Origin: an uncultured Haemophilus sp.
Lineage (GTDB): Bacteria; Pseudomonadota; Gammaproteobacteria; Enterobacterales; Pasteurellaceae
Direction: 5' to 3'
Assembly (NCBI GenBank): GCA_905205995.1
Contig: CAJLFU010000008.1
Span: forward strand, 1 to 58,899
DNA length: 58,899 nt
Shown here: one piece after another, positions 44,400-53,924 of the stretch
Layout: each line of letters begins with the position of its first letter
Numbering within the stretch: the first letter of the stretch is position 1
The notes under the pieces: generated by a model
Told to the model about the DNA's origin: nothing
Databases searched by the model: none
The model's input: the letters and a program-made list of their open reading frames with translations, nothing else
Position numbers and translations under genes: made by a program

Positions 44400-45701
44400 T
44401 TATTTTGAAATCGTTTTCCCAAATATCATAGAAAGCACTAAAGTAGATAACGCAGGCACCAGCCAAGCTAATCCTTGCGAGTAAAGTGGGAAATGAATCA
44501 TGACTTGATGCAATCCTTCCGGCAACATATCTAAGTTTTTCAAGCTATCAATCAAACTAAAACAAACCGTCACAAAGATCGTCAAGTAATAGCTTAACTG
44601 AATAGAAGGTAATTTATTACGCACAAGCTGTAAAACCACTAACATGATCGCCATTGGGTAAATCAACAACAAGGCAGGAATCGTCACTCGGAGTAATTTT
44701 GTTAAGCCATATTGTGAAATAATTGTCGTCATAGCTGTGAAGAAGGCAATCCAAAATGGATAAGAAAAACGCGTCGAAAACTTGGAGAAGTAATCACCAC
44801 ACGCACTGGTTACGCCCACTAATGTGGTTAGACTTGCTAAAGTAATAATACCCGCCATGATCCAGGTTCCCGCCGTGCCGAATAAACTGTTCACATAACG
44901 AGAGAAGATTTGTCCGCCATTTGTTGCGCCTTGTGCCACGGCATCAGAAGTCGCCCCTAAGTAAAATAAGGCGAAATACAAGCAACCTAATAAAATGACA
45001 GATACGAAACCCGCTGAAATGGTATATTTAACAATCTTTTGCGGATTCGTTACATTTTTTGCAGATAACGCCCGTGCAACAATGCCACCAAAAGCAATCG
45101 CTGCAAGGACATCCATCGTTTGATAACCACTAATTAACCCTGTAGTTAATGCTGAATTCTCAGCATACGCCTGAGATGGTGCAACAATATCAGAAAGCGG
45201 TGAAACAAAAACCGTGATCCCAACAACAAGTAATAATACCAACAATGCCGGTGTCATCACTTCACCCACCGTTGAAATAATTGTACTTGGGCGAATCATG
45301 AATCCCATCGCGATAATATTAAAGATCACAGAGAAAATAAGACGTGTCGTCGCACTATCTTCAATGAGCCCCAATGGTAACCATGCCATTTCATAAGCGA
45401 CATTGGTAATTCGAGGCATGGCAAAGGTTGAACCGATGACTAAATAAAGAATGGTTAAAAAGGCTACACCTGCCCACTTAGGTAAGTCCTTAGTCAGTTC
45501 TTCACCACGTCCTAATACTGACACAACAACCAATGTAATAAATGGCATGAGTACGCCTGTTATCACAAATCCTATCGAAGCGGTTGCCCAATGGTTACCT
45601 GCGGAGTAACCTTCCATTGGTGGAAAAATAATATTTCCTGCGCCTAAAAATAAAGCAAAAATCATCATACCTAATACGATGATGTCTTTTTTTGAAAACA
45701 T
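44400..45701 (-). CDS. brnQ: Branched-chain amino acid transporter BrnQ
   Basis: BrnQ is a cation-coupled inner-membrane importer of leucine, isoleucine and valine (LIVCS family). It has about 12 membrane helices, with the N-terminal signature IFALFLGAGNIIFPP and GYQTMDVLAAIAFGGI. The open frame extends 57 codons upstream, but the ATG at 45701 (MFSKKD) is the family start and gives 433 residues. It is divergent from nhaA, as I recall in H. influenzae. Confidence 0.94.
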   Translation of the reverse strand: MFSKKDIIVLGMMIFALFLGAGNIIFPPMEGYSAGNHWATASIGFVITGVLMPFITLVVVSVLGRGEELTKDLPKWAGVAFLTILYLVIGSTFAMPRITNVAYEMAWLPLGLIEDSATTRLIFSVIFNIIAMGFMIRPSTIISTVGEVMTPALLVLLLVVGITVFVSPLSDIVAPSQAYAENSALTTGLISGYQTMDVLAAIAFGGIVARALSAKNVTNPQKIVKYTISAGFVSVILLGCLYFALFYLGATSDAVAQGATNGGQIFSRYVNSLFGTAGTWIMAGIITLASLTTLVGVTSACGDYFSKFSTRFSYPFWIAFFTAMTTIISQYGLTKLLRVTIPALLLIYPMAIMLVVLQLVRNKLPSIQLSYYLTIFVTVCFSLIDSLKNLDMLPEGLHQVMIHFPLYSQGLAWLVPALSTLVLSMIFGKTISK

Positions 45702-45910
45702 AAGTATTCTCGAATAAATAAACTTTAAGGATTCTACTATTAAATTGTTTTTTATTCCAAAAATGAAAATAAATTTTGTGAAATAGATCACGAAATCTAT
45801 CACATTCCGATTAAATCTCACATTATCCACCACCTCTTTCCCCAAAATCAGTAAATTTATGATAATATCCACGCTTTATTATTTTTTATTACTTTTTTAG
45901 GAGAGAATGA

Positions 45911-47095
45911 ATGAATAAACTGAGTTTGATTCAACAAATTCAGCGTTTTTTCAAATTGGAATCAGCTGGCGGAATTTTATTACTTTTTTCAGCGGTAGTT
46001 GCAATGCTATTAGCCAATTCACCGCTCAATCAAAATTATAACGATTTTTTAAACTTACCGGTCAGCATTCAAGTAGGATCTTTTTCTATTGATAAAACCT
46101 TAATCCATTGGATTAACGATGGTTTTATGGCGGTATTCTTTGTTTTAGTGGGAATGGAAGTCAAAAAAGAATTATTTGAAGGCTCCCTTTCAAGCTATCA
46201 ACAAGCGATTTTCCCTGCTATTGCAGCGGTGGGGGGAATGATTATCCCTGCCTTAGTTTATGTATTTATCGCCCAACACGATCCCGCTTTAGCCGATGGC
46301 TGGGCTATTCCAATGGCAACAGACATTGCCTTTGCACTTGGTATCATGGCGTTATTAAGTAAACAAGTGCCACTCCCACTAAAAATCTTTTTACTTGCTT
46401 TAGCGATTATTGATGACTTAGGCGCCATTGTCGTTATTGCACTGTTTTTCTCACACGGATTAAGTGTACAAGCACTCATCTTTGCTGCTATTGCTATTGT
46501 TGTACTTATCGCATTAAATCGCTTTAAAGTGACCGCACTTTGTGCTTATATGATGGTGGGAACAATCTTATGGGCTTCGGTATTAAAATCAGGCGTGCAT
46601 GCCACTCTTGCAGGGGTTATCATCGGATTTTGTATTCCATTGAAAGGCAAAAATGGCGAAACTCCATTACACGACTTTGAGCACATTCTTGCCCCTTGGT
46701 CATCCTTTGTTATCCTGCCATTATTTGCATTTGCCAATGCGGGGGTAAGCTTTGATGGCATTGATTTCAGCATGCTGACATCACCATTATTGCTCGCGAT
46801 TTCTCTTGGCCTAATTATCGGAAAACCACTCGGCGTATTTGGTTTCAGTTATCTTTCCGTTAAACTTGGCATTGCAAAACTACCACAAGGCATCAATTTT
46901 AAACAAATTTTTGCCGTAGCAATTTTGTGTGGTATCGGCTTCACCATGTCGATGTTCTTAGCAAGCCTAGCCTTCAATGCTGATGCCGGTGAAAGCATTA
47001 ACGCCCTTTCTCGATTAGGGATCTTATTAGGTTCTACTGTTTCTGCGATTGTAGGATATATGGCGTTGAAAGCGACTACAAAACTACCTAGCTAA
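45911..47095 (+). CDS. nhaA: Na+/H+ antiporter NhaA
   Basis: NhaA exports sodium in exchange for protons at alkaline pH. The 394-residue protein has 12 membrane helices. The essential aspartates are D138 (ATDIAFALG) and the pair D168-D169 (IIDDLGAIV). The start ATG follows AGGAGAGA. It is divergent from brnQ across 209 bp and ends in its own hairpin terminator. Confidence 0.97.
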   Translation: MNKLSLIQQIQRFFKLESAGGILLLFSAVVAMLLANSPLNQNYNDFLNLPVSIQVGSFSIDKTLIHWINDGFMAVFFVLVGMEVKKELFEGSLSSYQQAIFPAIAAVGGMIIPALVYVFIAQHDPALADGWAIPMATDIAFALGIMALLSKQVPLPLKIFLLALAIIDDLGAIVVIALFFSHGLSVQALIFAAIAIVVLIALNRFKVTALCAYMMVGTILWASVLKSGVHATLAGVIIGFCIPLKGKNGETPLHDFEHILAPWSSFVILPLFAFANAGVSFDGIDFSMLTSPLLLAISLGLIIGKPLGVFGFSYLSVKLGIAKLPQGINFKQIFAVAILCGIGFTMSMFLASLAFNADAGESINALSRLGILLGSTVSAIVGYMALKATTKLPS

Positions 47096-47109
47096 TCACT
47101 TCTTACAAA

Positions 47110-47147
47110 AAAATCCTTTGCCAATTTAGCGAAGGATTTTCTTTTTT
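47110..47147 (+). terminator. Terminator of nhaA
   Basis: AAAATCCTT and AAGGATTTT pair, extended by a GC/GC match inside, followed by CTTTTTTAT. It begins 14 nt after the nhaA stop. Confidence 0.8.
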
Positions 47148-47327
47148 ATTTACAATAACTATAACAAAATCCCGCTCTCAGCTTTGGTAAAATTCATAAC
47201 AAACAAGCTCTTATACGTTCTAACATAAGGATCAGTGGGTAAACTAATACGACATTGAAAGGTAGTCTTTGAACTATGTACTTTATTGCGCTAAAGTGCA
47301 GTCATCCTTGAAATAATTTTAATTCAC
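47148..47327. other. Intergenic region before emrA, first part
   Basis: About 180 bp without a coding frame I can support. It contains a decayed uptake sequence (AAAGTGCAGT near 47293). I see no repeat, RNA gene or remnant of a known gene. Confidence 0.4.
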
Positions 47328-47350
47328 GTTCATAATGAACGAACATTCAT
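47328..47350. promoter_or_regulatory. Operator-like palindrome upstream of emrA
   Basis: GTTCAT-A-ATGAAC (47328-47340) is an odd-centred perfect palindrome. It overlaps a second repeat, ATGAA-N6-TTCAT (47335-47350). Nested repeats of this form are typical of TetR/AcrR-family operators that control drug efflux genes. It lies 55 bp before emrA. No regulator gene is nearby in the window. Confidence 0.5.
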
Positions 47351-47404
47351 ATTTTATAGACTGAAGCCTTTTTTACTTCAGCATTTTTCGATAAGGCGCG
47401 CATT

Positions 47405-48574
47405 ATGTCCGATCAACAAACAGATACACAAACGTCCTCAAATAATAAATCTCAACAACGTAAAAAAGGGCTTTCTATTTTTATTCTTTTGCTTCTTCTG
47501 ATTTCGCTTGGCTCGGCAACTTATTGGTATTTTTTTATTAAAGGCTTTGAAGAAACGGAAGATGCCTATGTTAGCGGCAATCAGGTGATGGTATCGGCGC
47601 AGGTAGCGGGGAATATTTCGAAAATTAATGTGGATAATATGGATCCCGTACTGGCTGGTGACGTGTTATTAGAGCTGGATGACACCAATGCCAAATTGAG
47701 TTTTGAGCAAGCTAAAAGCAATTTAGCCAATGCAGTTCGCCAAGTTTCGCAACTGAATTACACCGTAAAACAATTAAAATCGGCCGTTCGTGCGAATGAA
47801 ATTACTCTTGCTCAAGCACAAGGAAACTTGAACCGCCGTGTGCAATTAGTCAAAGATGGCGCAATCGATAAAGAATCGTTCCAGCACGCGAAAGAAGCCG
47901 TTGAACTGGCAAAAGCGAACTTAACCACCTCACAAAATCAGCTTGGCGCAAATCAAGCCTTATTGTTAGACGGACCTTTAAGTGAACAGCCGCAAATTCA
48001 AAGTGCGGTCAGTAATTTGAAACAAGCTTGGTTAAATTTAGAACGTACGAAAATCCGCAGTCCAATTAAAGGCTATGTGGCTCGTCGCAATGCGCAAGTA
48101 GGACAAGCGGTTTCTGTTGGTGGCGCATTAATGGCGGTGGTGACTACCGATCAAATGTGGTTAGATGCCAACTTCAAAGAAACACAATTAACCCATATGC
48201 GAATTGGTCAGCCGGCTGAAATTCATTTCGACCTTTATGGCAAAGATAAAACCTTTGATGGAAAAGTTGTCGGAATTGAAATGGGGACGGGCAGTGCATT
48301 CTCTTTATTGCCTGCTCAAAATGCGACGGGGAACTGGATCAAAGTGGTGCAACGTGTGCCTGTGCGTATTCAATTGGATCCGCAACAGCTAGCTGAAAAT
48401 CCACTACGTATCGGACTTTCTGCGACTGTGAAAGTGAATGTAACCGATAGCCAAGGTGAAACCTTGCGTGACCAAGCGCCAGCTACACCGCTTTATTCCA
48501 CGAATGTGTTGCAATATGATGAAAGTGCGGTCAATAATTTGATCGAATCTATTATTCGCGATAATAGCTATTAG
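47405..48574 (+). CDS. emrA: Multidrug efflux periplasmic adaptor EmrA
   Basis: EmrA is a membrane fusion protein that links the EmrB pump to an outer-membrane channel. A Lys/Gln-rich cytoplasmic tail and one membrane segment (about residues 22-42) precede the lipoyl-like half (ETEDAYVSGNQVMVSAQVAG), a coiled-coil hairpin (about 95-190) and a beta-barrel part (IRSPIKGYVARRNAQVGQAV). Length 389 is normal. emrB starts 8 nt after its stop. Confidence 0.95.
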   Translation: MSDQQTDTQTSSNNKSQQRKKGLSIFILLLLLISLGSATYWYFFIKGFEETEDAYVSGNQVMVSAQVAGNISKINVDNMDPVLAGDVLLELDDTNAKLSFEQAKSNLANAVRQVSQLNYTVKQLKSAVRANEITLAQAQGNLNRRVQLVKDGAIDKESFQHAKEAVELAKANLTTSQNQLGANQALLLDGPLSEQPQIQSAVSNLKQAWLNLERTKIRSPIKGYVARRNAQVGQAVSVGGALMAVVTTDQMWLDANFKETQLTHMRIGQPAEIHFDLYGKDKTFDGKVVGIEMGTGSAFSLLPAQNATGNWIKVVQRVPVRIQLDPQQLAENPLRIGLSATVKVNVTDSQGETLRDQAPATPLYSTNVLQYDESAVNNLIESIIRDNSY

Positions 48575-48582
48575 GTTCCGTT

Positions 48583-50109
48583 ATGCCGCAATCTCATTTC
48601 AAGCCGTTACAAGGCGGTGCGTTGGCAATCCTAACCTTGGCACTCTCCCTTGCCACCTTTATGCTTGTGCTGGATTCTACGATCGCCAATGTTGCTATTC
48701 CAACCATAGCCGGTGATTTAGGTGCCTCGTCTAGCCAAGGAACCTGGGTGATCACCTCGTTCGGTGTGGCAAATGCCATTTCAATTCCGATTACAGGCTG
48801 GCTGGCAAAACGTTTTGGTGAAGTGCGGTTATTTTTAATTGCAACGCTATTATTCGTGCTAGCCTCTTGGCTTTGTGGTATTGCAAATAGCTTGGAAATG
48901 TTGATCGTTTTTCGTGTTCTTCAAGGTGCGGTAGCCGGCCCAATCATCCCCCTTTCTCAAAGCTTATTATTGAATAACTACCCGCCTGAAAAACGCGGAA
49001 TGGCATTGGCTTTTTGGTCAATGACGATCGTCGTCGCCCCAATTTGTGGGCCTATTTTAGGCGGTTGGATCAGTGATAATATTCACTGGGGTTGGATTTT
49101 CTTTATCAACGTTCCGATTGGGCTTGCCGTTGTCTTAATCAGTTGGAAAATTTTAGAAGGCCGAGAAAGCAGAATTTCTCATCAACCAGTTAATACTATT
49201 GGGCTGATTTTGTTAGCGCTCGGTGTAGGTGCGTTGCAATTGATGCTGGATCAAGGCCGTGAGCTAGATTGGTTCAATTCCACTGAAATTGTGGTGCTTA
49301 CCATTATCGCTGCAGTAGGTTTAATCGCCCTCATCATTTGGGAACTCACGGACGATAATCCAGTTGTGGATGTCTCCTTATTCAAATCCCGAAATTTCAC
49401 CGTGGGTTGTGTTTCAACCAGCCTGGCCTTTTTGGTGTATTCAGGGACGGTCGTGCTCATCCCACTTCTACTTCAACAGGTTTATAACTATACAGCAACA
49501 TGGGCGGGGCTTGCGGCTGCACCAGTGGGATTATTACCGATTCTACTTGCACCGATTATCGGGAAATTCGGCAATAAAATTGATATGCGGATTTTAATCA
49601 CCGTCAGTTTTATGGTTTATGCGCTCACCTTTTATTGGCGAGCCGTGACCTTTGAGCCTGAAATGACCTTTGCCGATGTTGCCTTGCCACAATTTGTGCA
49701 AGGTTTAGCGGTTGCTTGCTTCTTTATGCCGCTGACCACCATCACGCTTTCTGGTTTACCGCCCGAAAAAATGGCCTCAGCGTCGAGCTTATTTAATTTC
49801 CTCCGAACCCTTGCCGGCTCAATAGGCACATCACTCACGACATTTATATGGTATAACCGCGAAGCCGTGCATCACACGCAACTCACGGAAGTCATTAATC
49901 CATACAATCCGATTTCCCAACAATTCTTCCAAACTATGGAGAGCTTTGGTTTAAGCGAAGAACAAACGGCATCCTATCTTGCCAAACAAATCACCGCTCA
50001 AGGCTTTATTATAGGTGCTAACGAGATCTTCTTAGTCTCCGCGATAACGTTCATTTCCTTGGTTGTTCTCATTTGGTTTGCCAAACCACCGTTCAGTAGC
50101 AAACATTAA
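48583..50109 (+). CDS. emrB: Multidrug efflux MFS transporter EmrB (DHA2 family)
   Basis: EmrB is the proton-driven inner-membrane pump of the EmrAB system, exporting uncouplers and hydrophobic drugs. The 508-residue protein has 14 membrane helices and DHA2 signatures: LDSTIANVAIPTIAGDLG, WVITSFGVANAISIPITGWLAKRFG, and LQGAVAGPIIPLSQSLLL in helix 4. Together with emrA it forms an operon ending at an uptake-sequence terminator. Confidence 0.96.
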   Translation: MPQSHFKPLQGGALAILTLALSLATFMLVLDSTIANVAIPTIAGDLGASSSQGTWVITSFGVANAISIPITGWLAKRFGEVRLFLIATLLFVLASWLCGIANSLEMLIVFRVLQGAVAGPIIPLSQSLLLNNYPPEKRGMALAFWSMTIVVAPICGPILGGWISDNIHWGWIFFINVPIGLAVVLISWKILEGRESRISHQPVNTIGLILLALGVGALQLMLDQGRELDWFNSTEIVVLTIIAAVGLIALIIWELTDDNPVVDVSLFKSRNFTVGCVSTSLAFLVYSGTVVLIPLLLQQVYNYTATWAGLAAAPVGLLPILLAPIIGKFGNKIDMRILITVSFMVYALTFYWRAVTFEPEMTFADVALPQFVQGLAVACFFMPLTTITLSGLPPEKMASASSLFNFLRTLAGSIGTSLTTFIWYNREAVHHTQLTEVINPYNPISQQFFQTMESFGLSEEQTASYLAKQITAQGFIIGANEIFLVSAITFISLVVLIWFAKPPFSSKH

Positions 50110-50125
50110 AAACACCCGAAAAAAT

Positions 50126-50158
50126 AACCGCACTTTGATTAAATTCAAAAGTGCGGTT
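50126..50158. terminator. Bidirectional terminator between emrB and uvrA, uptake-sequence pair
   Basis: AACCGCACTTTGA and TCAAAAGTGCGGTT pair around a short loop with one bulge; T/A runs flank both sides. It separates two convergent genes. Confidence 0.88.
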
Positions 50159-50165
50159 GGTTTTT

Positions 50166-52997
50166 CTAGCCTTTTGCTAAAATGTCTTTCAGGAATCTCG
50201 CGGTATGTGAACCTTTGACTTTGGCGACCTCTTCCGGGGTCCCTGTCGCGATGATTTGACCACCGCCACTGCCCCCTTCTGGACCAAGATCCACAATCCA
50301 GTCTGCAGTTTTGATCACATCTAAGTTGTGTTCGATCACCACGATAGTATTGCCTTGATCGCGCAAGCGATGTAACACTTCGAGAAGTTGTTTAATATCG
50401 GCAAAATGCAGACCAGTTGTCGGTTCATCCAAAATATAAAGAGTTTTACCGGTATCGCGTTTTGAAAGCTCTGTCGCTAACTTAACGCGTTGTGCCTCAC
50501 CACCTGAAAGCGTGGTAGAAGATTGACCTAAACGAATATAAGACAAGCCTACATCCATTAGGGTTTGCAATTTACGCGCAATCATTGGGATCGCATCAAA
50601 AAACTCGCGGGCTTCTTCTACCGTCATATCTAATACTTGGTGAATAGTTTTACCTTTGTATCGGATCTCCAAAGTTTCACGGTTATAGCGCTTACCTTTA
50701 CATTGATCACAAGGCACATACACATCCGGCAAGAAGTGCATTTCTACTTTTAGCACGCCATCACCTTGGCATGCTTCACAACGACCACCTCGTACGTTAA
50801 AACTAAAACGTCCTGGGTTATAACCACGCGCACGCGCTTCTGGCACACCCGCAAATAATTCACGAATTGGGGTAAATAACCCCGTGTAAGTCGCCGGGTT
50901 AGAACGCGGTGTACGACCGATCGGACTTTGGTTAATATCGATCACTTTGTCGAAATATTCCAAGCCTTCAATGGATTTATAAGGTGCAAAACTTGTTTTC
51001 TCTGCACGATTTAAGGCATTTTGAGCCAATGGGAATAACGTATCATTAATTAGCGTTGATTTGCCTGAACCTGATACCCCCGTGATGCAAGTAAATAAGC
51101 CCACTGGAATCTCTAAATTCACACCTTTCAGATTATTCCCTGTCGCACCTTTTAATTTTAGAAGTTTGCTTTTATCAAGTGCAGTTCGTTTTTTCGGAAT
51201 TTCGATTTTTTCTTCACCCGATAAGAACTTACCCGTAATCGAATTCGGGTTCGCCATAATTTCTTTGGCTGTGCCTTGTGCAATCACTTGACCACCGTGT
51301 ACACCTGCTCCAGGACCAATATCAATAATATGATCGGCTTCTCGAATAGCATCTTCATCATGTTCCACGACGATCACCGTGTTCCCCAAATTACGCAAGT
51401 GAATCAACGTATTTAACAGACGCTCATTATCGCGTTGGTGCAAACCGATAGAAGGCTCATCCAACACATACATGACCCCCACTAAGCCCGCACCAATCTG
51501 ACTCGCAAGACGAATACGTTGCGCTTCACCGCCCGAAAGGGTCTCGGCTGAGCGAGAGAGGGAAAGATAATTCAACCCCACATTCACTAAGAATTCTAAC
51601 CGCTCTTTGATCTCTTTCAGGATTTTTTCCGCAATTTGTGCTTTTTGACCGGTTAAAGTAAGCCCTTGGAAAAATTCAAGGCTTTCACCAATGCTTTTCT
51701 CTGAAATTTGAGGCAAGTTAATGCTGCCAATATACACGTTGCGAGCTTCAGGACGAAGACGCGAGCCGCCACAATCTGCACAAGGTCGGTTACTGATATT
51801 TTTCGCTAATTCTTCGCGCACAGACATGGATTCCGTTTCTTTATAACGGCGCGCCATATTATTCAAAATCCCTTCAAAAGGATGTTTGCGGATCACCACA
51901 TCGCCACGGTCGTTCATGTATTGGAATTCAATTTCTTCCTTGCCTGAACCGTGCATCACAATATCTTTAATTTTTTGAGGCAAATCTTCGTATGGTGTTT
52001 CAATATCAAATTTATAATGTTTAGCCAACGAGGTAAGCATTTGATAGTAATAGAAATTGCGACGATCCCAACCTTTTACTGCACCGCCTGCGAGGGAAAT
52101 GCTTTCATTTTGCACCACGCGGCTTTCATCAAAGAACTGCTGAACACCTAAGCCATCACAAGTCGGACACGCCCCTGCCGGGTTATTAAATGAGAACAAG
52201 CGAGGCTCTAATTCCGGTACAGAATAGCCACAATGCGGACAAGCAAAATTCGCCGAGAAAACCAATTCTTCAGCTTTAGGATTATCCATATCTGCCACAA
52301 CCGCTGTACCACCAGAAAGCTCTAAAGCTGTCTCAAAGGATTCCGCCAAACGTGTGGCTAAATCTGACCGCACTTTAAAGCGATCTACCACCACTTCAAT
52401 AGTATGTTTTTTCTGTAAAGCAAGTTCTGGTGGATCAGATAAATCACAGATTTCACCATCAATTCTTGCGCGAATATAACCTTGTGCCGCTAAGCTATCT
52501 AACAGCTTAACGTGCTCACCTTTACGGTTTTTCACTACGGGCGCTAGCAACATCATTTTGCTTTCTTCAGGCAAGCTTAAAACTTTATCCACCATTTGGC
52601 TGATGGTTTGTGCTGTTAAAGGTACATCATGATCTGGACAACGTGGCTCCCCTACGCGAGCAAACAGCAAACGCAGGTAATCGTAAATTTCGGTGATAGT
52701 GCCCACGGTTGAACGCGGGTTATGAGAAGTGGATTTTTGCTCAATAGAAATCGCTGGCGACAAACCCTCAATCGAATCCACATCTGGTTTTTCCATTAAA
52801 GAAAGGAATTGACGCGCATAAGCAGAAAGCGATTCCACATAACGGCGCTGCCCTTCCGCATAAAGCGTATCAAATGCTAAAGAAGATTTGCCTGAACCGG
52901 ACAAGCCTGTAATCACAATTAATTTATCGCGCGGAATGGTTAAATTGATGTTTTTAAGATTGTGAGTTCTAGCCCCACGAATGTCGATAGTATCCAT
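50166..52997 (-). CDS. uvrA: Excinuclease ABC subunit A
   Basis: UvrA finds bulky DNA lesions and loads UvrB in nucleotide excision repair. It has two ABC ATPase modules, with Walker A GLSGSGKSSLAFDTL near residue 31 and GVSGSGKSTLINDTL near 645, each with an LSGGEAQR signature, plus zinc-binding cysteine clusters (CPHCG/CPTCDG and CEACQGDG/CDQCKGKR). The 943-residue length is normal. It is divergent from ssb, with a LexA-like box in between, suggesting SOS control of both. Confidence 0.98.
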   Translation of the reverse strand: MDTIDIRGARTHNLKNINLTIPRDKLIVITGLSGSGKSSLAFDTLYAEGQRRYVESLSAYARQFLSLMEKPDVDSIEGLSPAISIEQKSTSHNPRSTVGTITEIYDYLRLLFARVGEPRCPDHDVPLTAQTISQMVDKVLSLPEESKMMLLAPVVKNRKGEHVKLLDSLAAQGYIRARIDGEICDLSDPPELALQKKHTIEVVVDRFKVRSDLATRLAESFETALELSGGTAVVADMDNPKAEELVFSANFACPHCGYSVPELEPRLFSFNNPAGACPTCDGLGVQQFFDESRVVQNESISLAGGAVKGWDRRNFYYYQMLTSLAKHYKFDIETPYEDLPQKIKDIVMHGSGKEEIEFQYMNDRGDVVIRKHPFEGILNNMARRYKETESMSVREELAKNISNRPCADCGGSRLRPEARNVYIGSINLPQISEKSIGESLEFFQGLTLTGQKAQIAEKILKEIKERLEFLVNVGLNYLSLSRSAETLSGGEAQRIRLASQIGAGLVGVMYVLDEPSIGLHQRDNERLLNTLIHLRNLGNTVIVVEHDEDAIREADHIIDIGPGAGVHGGQVIAQGTAKEIMANPNSITGKFLSGEEKIEIPKKRTALDKSKLLKLKGATGNNLKGVNLEIPVGLFTCITGVSGSGKSTLINDTLFPLAQNALNRAEKTSFAPYKSIEGLEYFDKVIDINQSPIGRTPRSNPATYTGLFTPIRELFAGVPEARARGYNPGRFSFNVRGGRCEACQGDGVLKVEMHFLPDVYVPCDQCKGKRYNRETLEIRYKGKTIHQVLDMTVEEAREFFDAIPMIARKLQTLMDVGLSYIRLGQSSTTLSGGEAQRVKLATELSKRDTGKTLYILDEPTTGLHFADIKQLLEVLHRLRDQGNTIVVIEHNLDVIKTADWIVDLGPEGGSGGGQIIATGTPEEVAKVKGSHTARFLKDILAKG

Positions 52998-53062
52998 AAA
53001 AAAAGCGATTGCCTTAAGAAAATAAATTCAAAAATTGCGACCATTATCGCATATTTCAATAT

Positions 53063-53078
53063 CTGTGCAAATATCCAG
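53063..53078. promoter_or_regulatory. Probable LexA (SOS) box between uvrA and ssb
   Basis: CTGT-N8-CCAG matches the LexA consensus CTGT-N8-ACAG with one mismatch, with an AT-rich centre (GCAAATAT). E. coli also has an SOS box between divergent uvrA and ssb, so position supports the call. Confidence 0.65.
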
Positions 53079-53159
53079 TTAATTTTTATGGATCTTTTGT
53101 TTCTTTTAAGGCAAAATAGCCAAAATTTTTCACCTTATTTCTAAAATATAGAGGATTCT

Positions 53160-53627
53160 ATGGCAGGTATTAATAAAGTAATCATCGTAGGTAATTTAGG
53201 TAATGATCCTGAAATCCGTACGATGCCAAATGGCGAAGCGGTAGCAAATATCAGCGTGGCAACAAGTGAAAGCTGGACAGATAAAAACACAGGCGAACGC
53301 CGTGAAGTGACCGAATGGCACCGTATCGTGTTATATCGTCGTTTAGCGGAAATTGCGGGTCAATACTTACGCAAAGGTTCACAAGTTTATGTTGAAGGTC
53401 GTTTAAAAACCCGTAAATGGCAAGATAACAATGGCCAAGATCGTTACACCACTGAAATCCAAGGTGATAACTTACAAATGTTAGGTGGTCGCTCTCAAGA
53501 GATGGGCGGTTATGCACCTGCACAATCCGCACCACAACCAAGCTATCAATCTCGTCCAGCACAATCTGCGCCAGCACCACAAGCTGAGCCACCAATGGAC
53601 GCATTTGATGACAACATCCCATTCTAA
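53160..53627 (+). CDS. ssb: Single-stranded DNA-binding protein
   Basis: SSB coats single-stranded DNA and recruits repair and replication proteins. The OB-fold (residues 1-110) has NKVIIVGNLGNDPEIRTMPNG and WHRIVLYRRLAEIAGQYLRKGS. A Pro/Gln/Ala linker leads to the acidic tip DDNIPF, the partner-binding tail. The 155-residue length is typical. A ribosome site AGAGGAT precedes ATG. It is divergent from uvrA and has its own terminator. Confidence 0.98.
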   Translation: MAGINKVIIVGNLGNDPEIRTMPNGEAVANISVATSESWTDKNTGERREVTEWHRIVLYRRLAEIAGQYLRKGSQVYVEGRLKTRKWQDNNGQDRYTTEIQGDNLQMLGGRSQEMGGYAPAQSAPQPSYQSRPAQSAPAPQAEPPMDAFDDNIPF

Positions 53628-53658
53628 ATTGTATTGATGCAAGATTATCTATACGAAG

Positions 53659-53690
53659 AGAGGCCTTTCATTGAAAGGTCTCTTTTTTAT
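53659..53690 (+). terminator. Terminator of ssb
   Basis: AGAGGCCTTTC and GAAAGGTCTCT form an 11-bp stem (one G-U) with a 3-nt loop followed by six Ts. It lies 31 nt after the stop codon. Confidence 0.9.
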
Positions 53691-53924
53691 CTCTCATTTT
53701 GACATCAATTATTCGTACGCCTTATCTCGCTCAAGCACTAAAACGCAATAAATATTCAATTTATTGCACCGCATCCGAATCTAATATATCTTTATTTGAA
53801 TACTGAAAATAGTATAGATATCAAGGAGAACATTTCTTAGATGGGCAACATCACTCGAATCAGGAAAAAGAAAACGATGTATCTTTGCTTTATTTCCTTT
53901 GAACATCTTCAGGAGTAAGAATAT
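53691..53924. other. Intergenic region between ssb and the exported unknown
   Basis: This 234-bp stretch marks the border between the conserved ssb block and the accessory block. It has no uptake sequence. A 25-codon frame (53841-53918) has AAGGAG 12 nt upstream, and its last codon overlaps the ribosome site of the next gene. It could be a leader peptide but is too short to support. No gene remnant is recognised. Confidence 0.4.

Noticed and set aside
45702..45872. An N-terminal extension of BrnQ of 57 residues
   Set aside because: The extension is AT-rich, has no family match and lies in the promoter region shared with nhaA; the internal ATG fits the family.
53841..53918. A 25-codon frame with AAGGAG 12 nt upstream, before the exported unknown gene
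   Set aside because: Too short, poorly spaced from its ribosome site and without recognisable features. Kept only as a possible leader.
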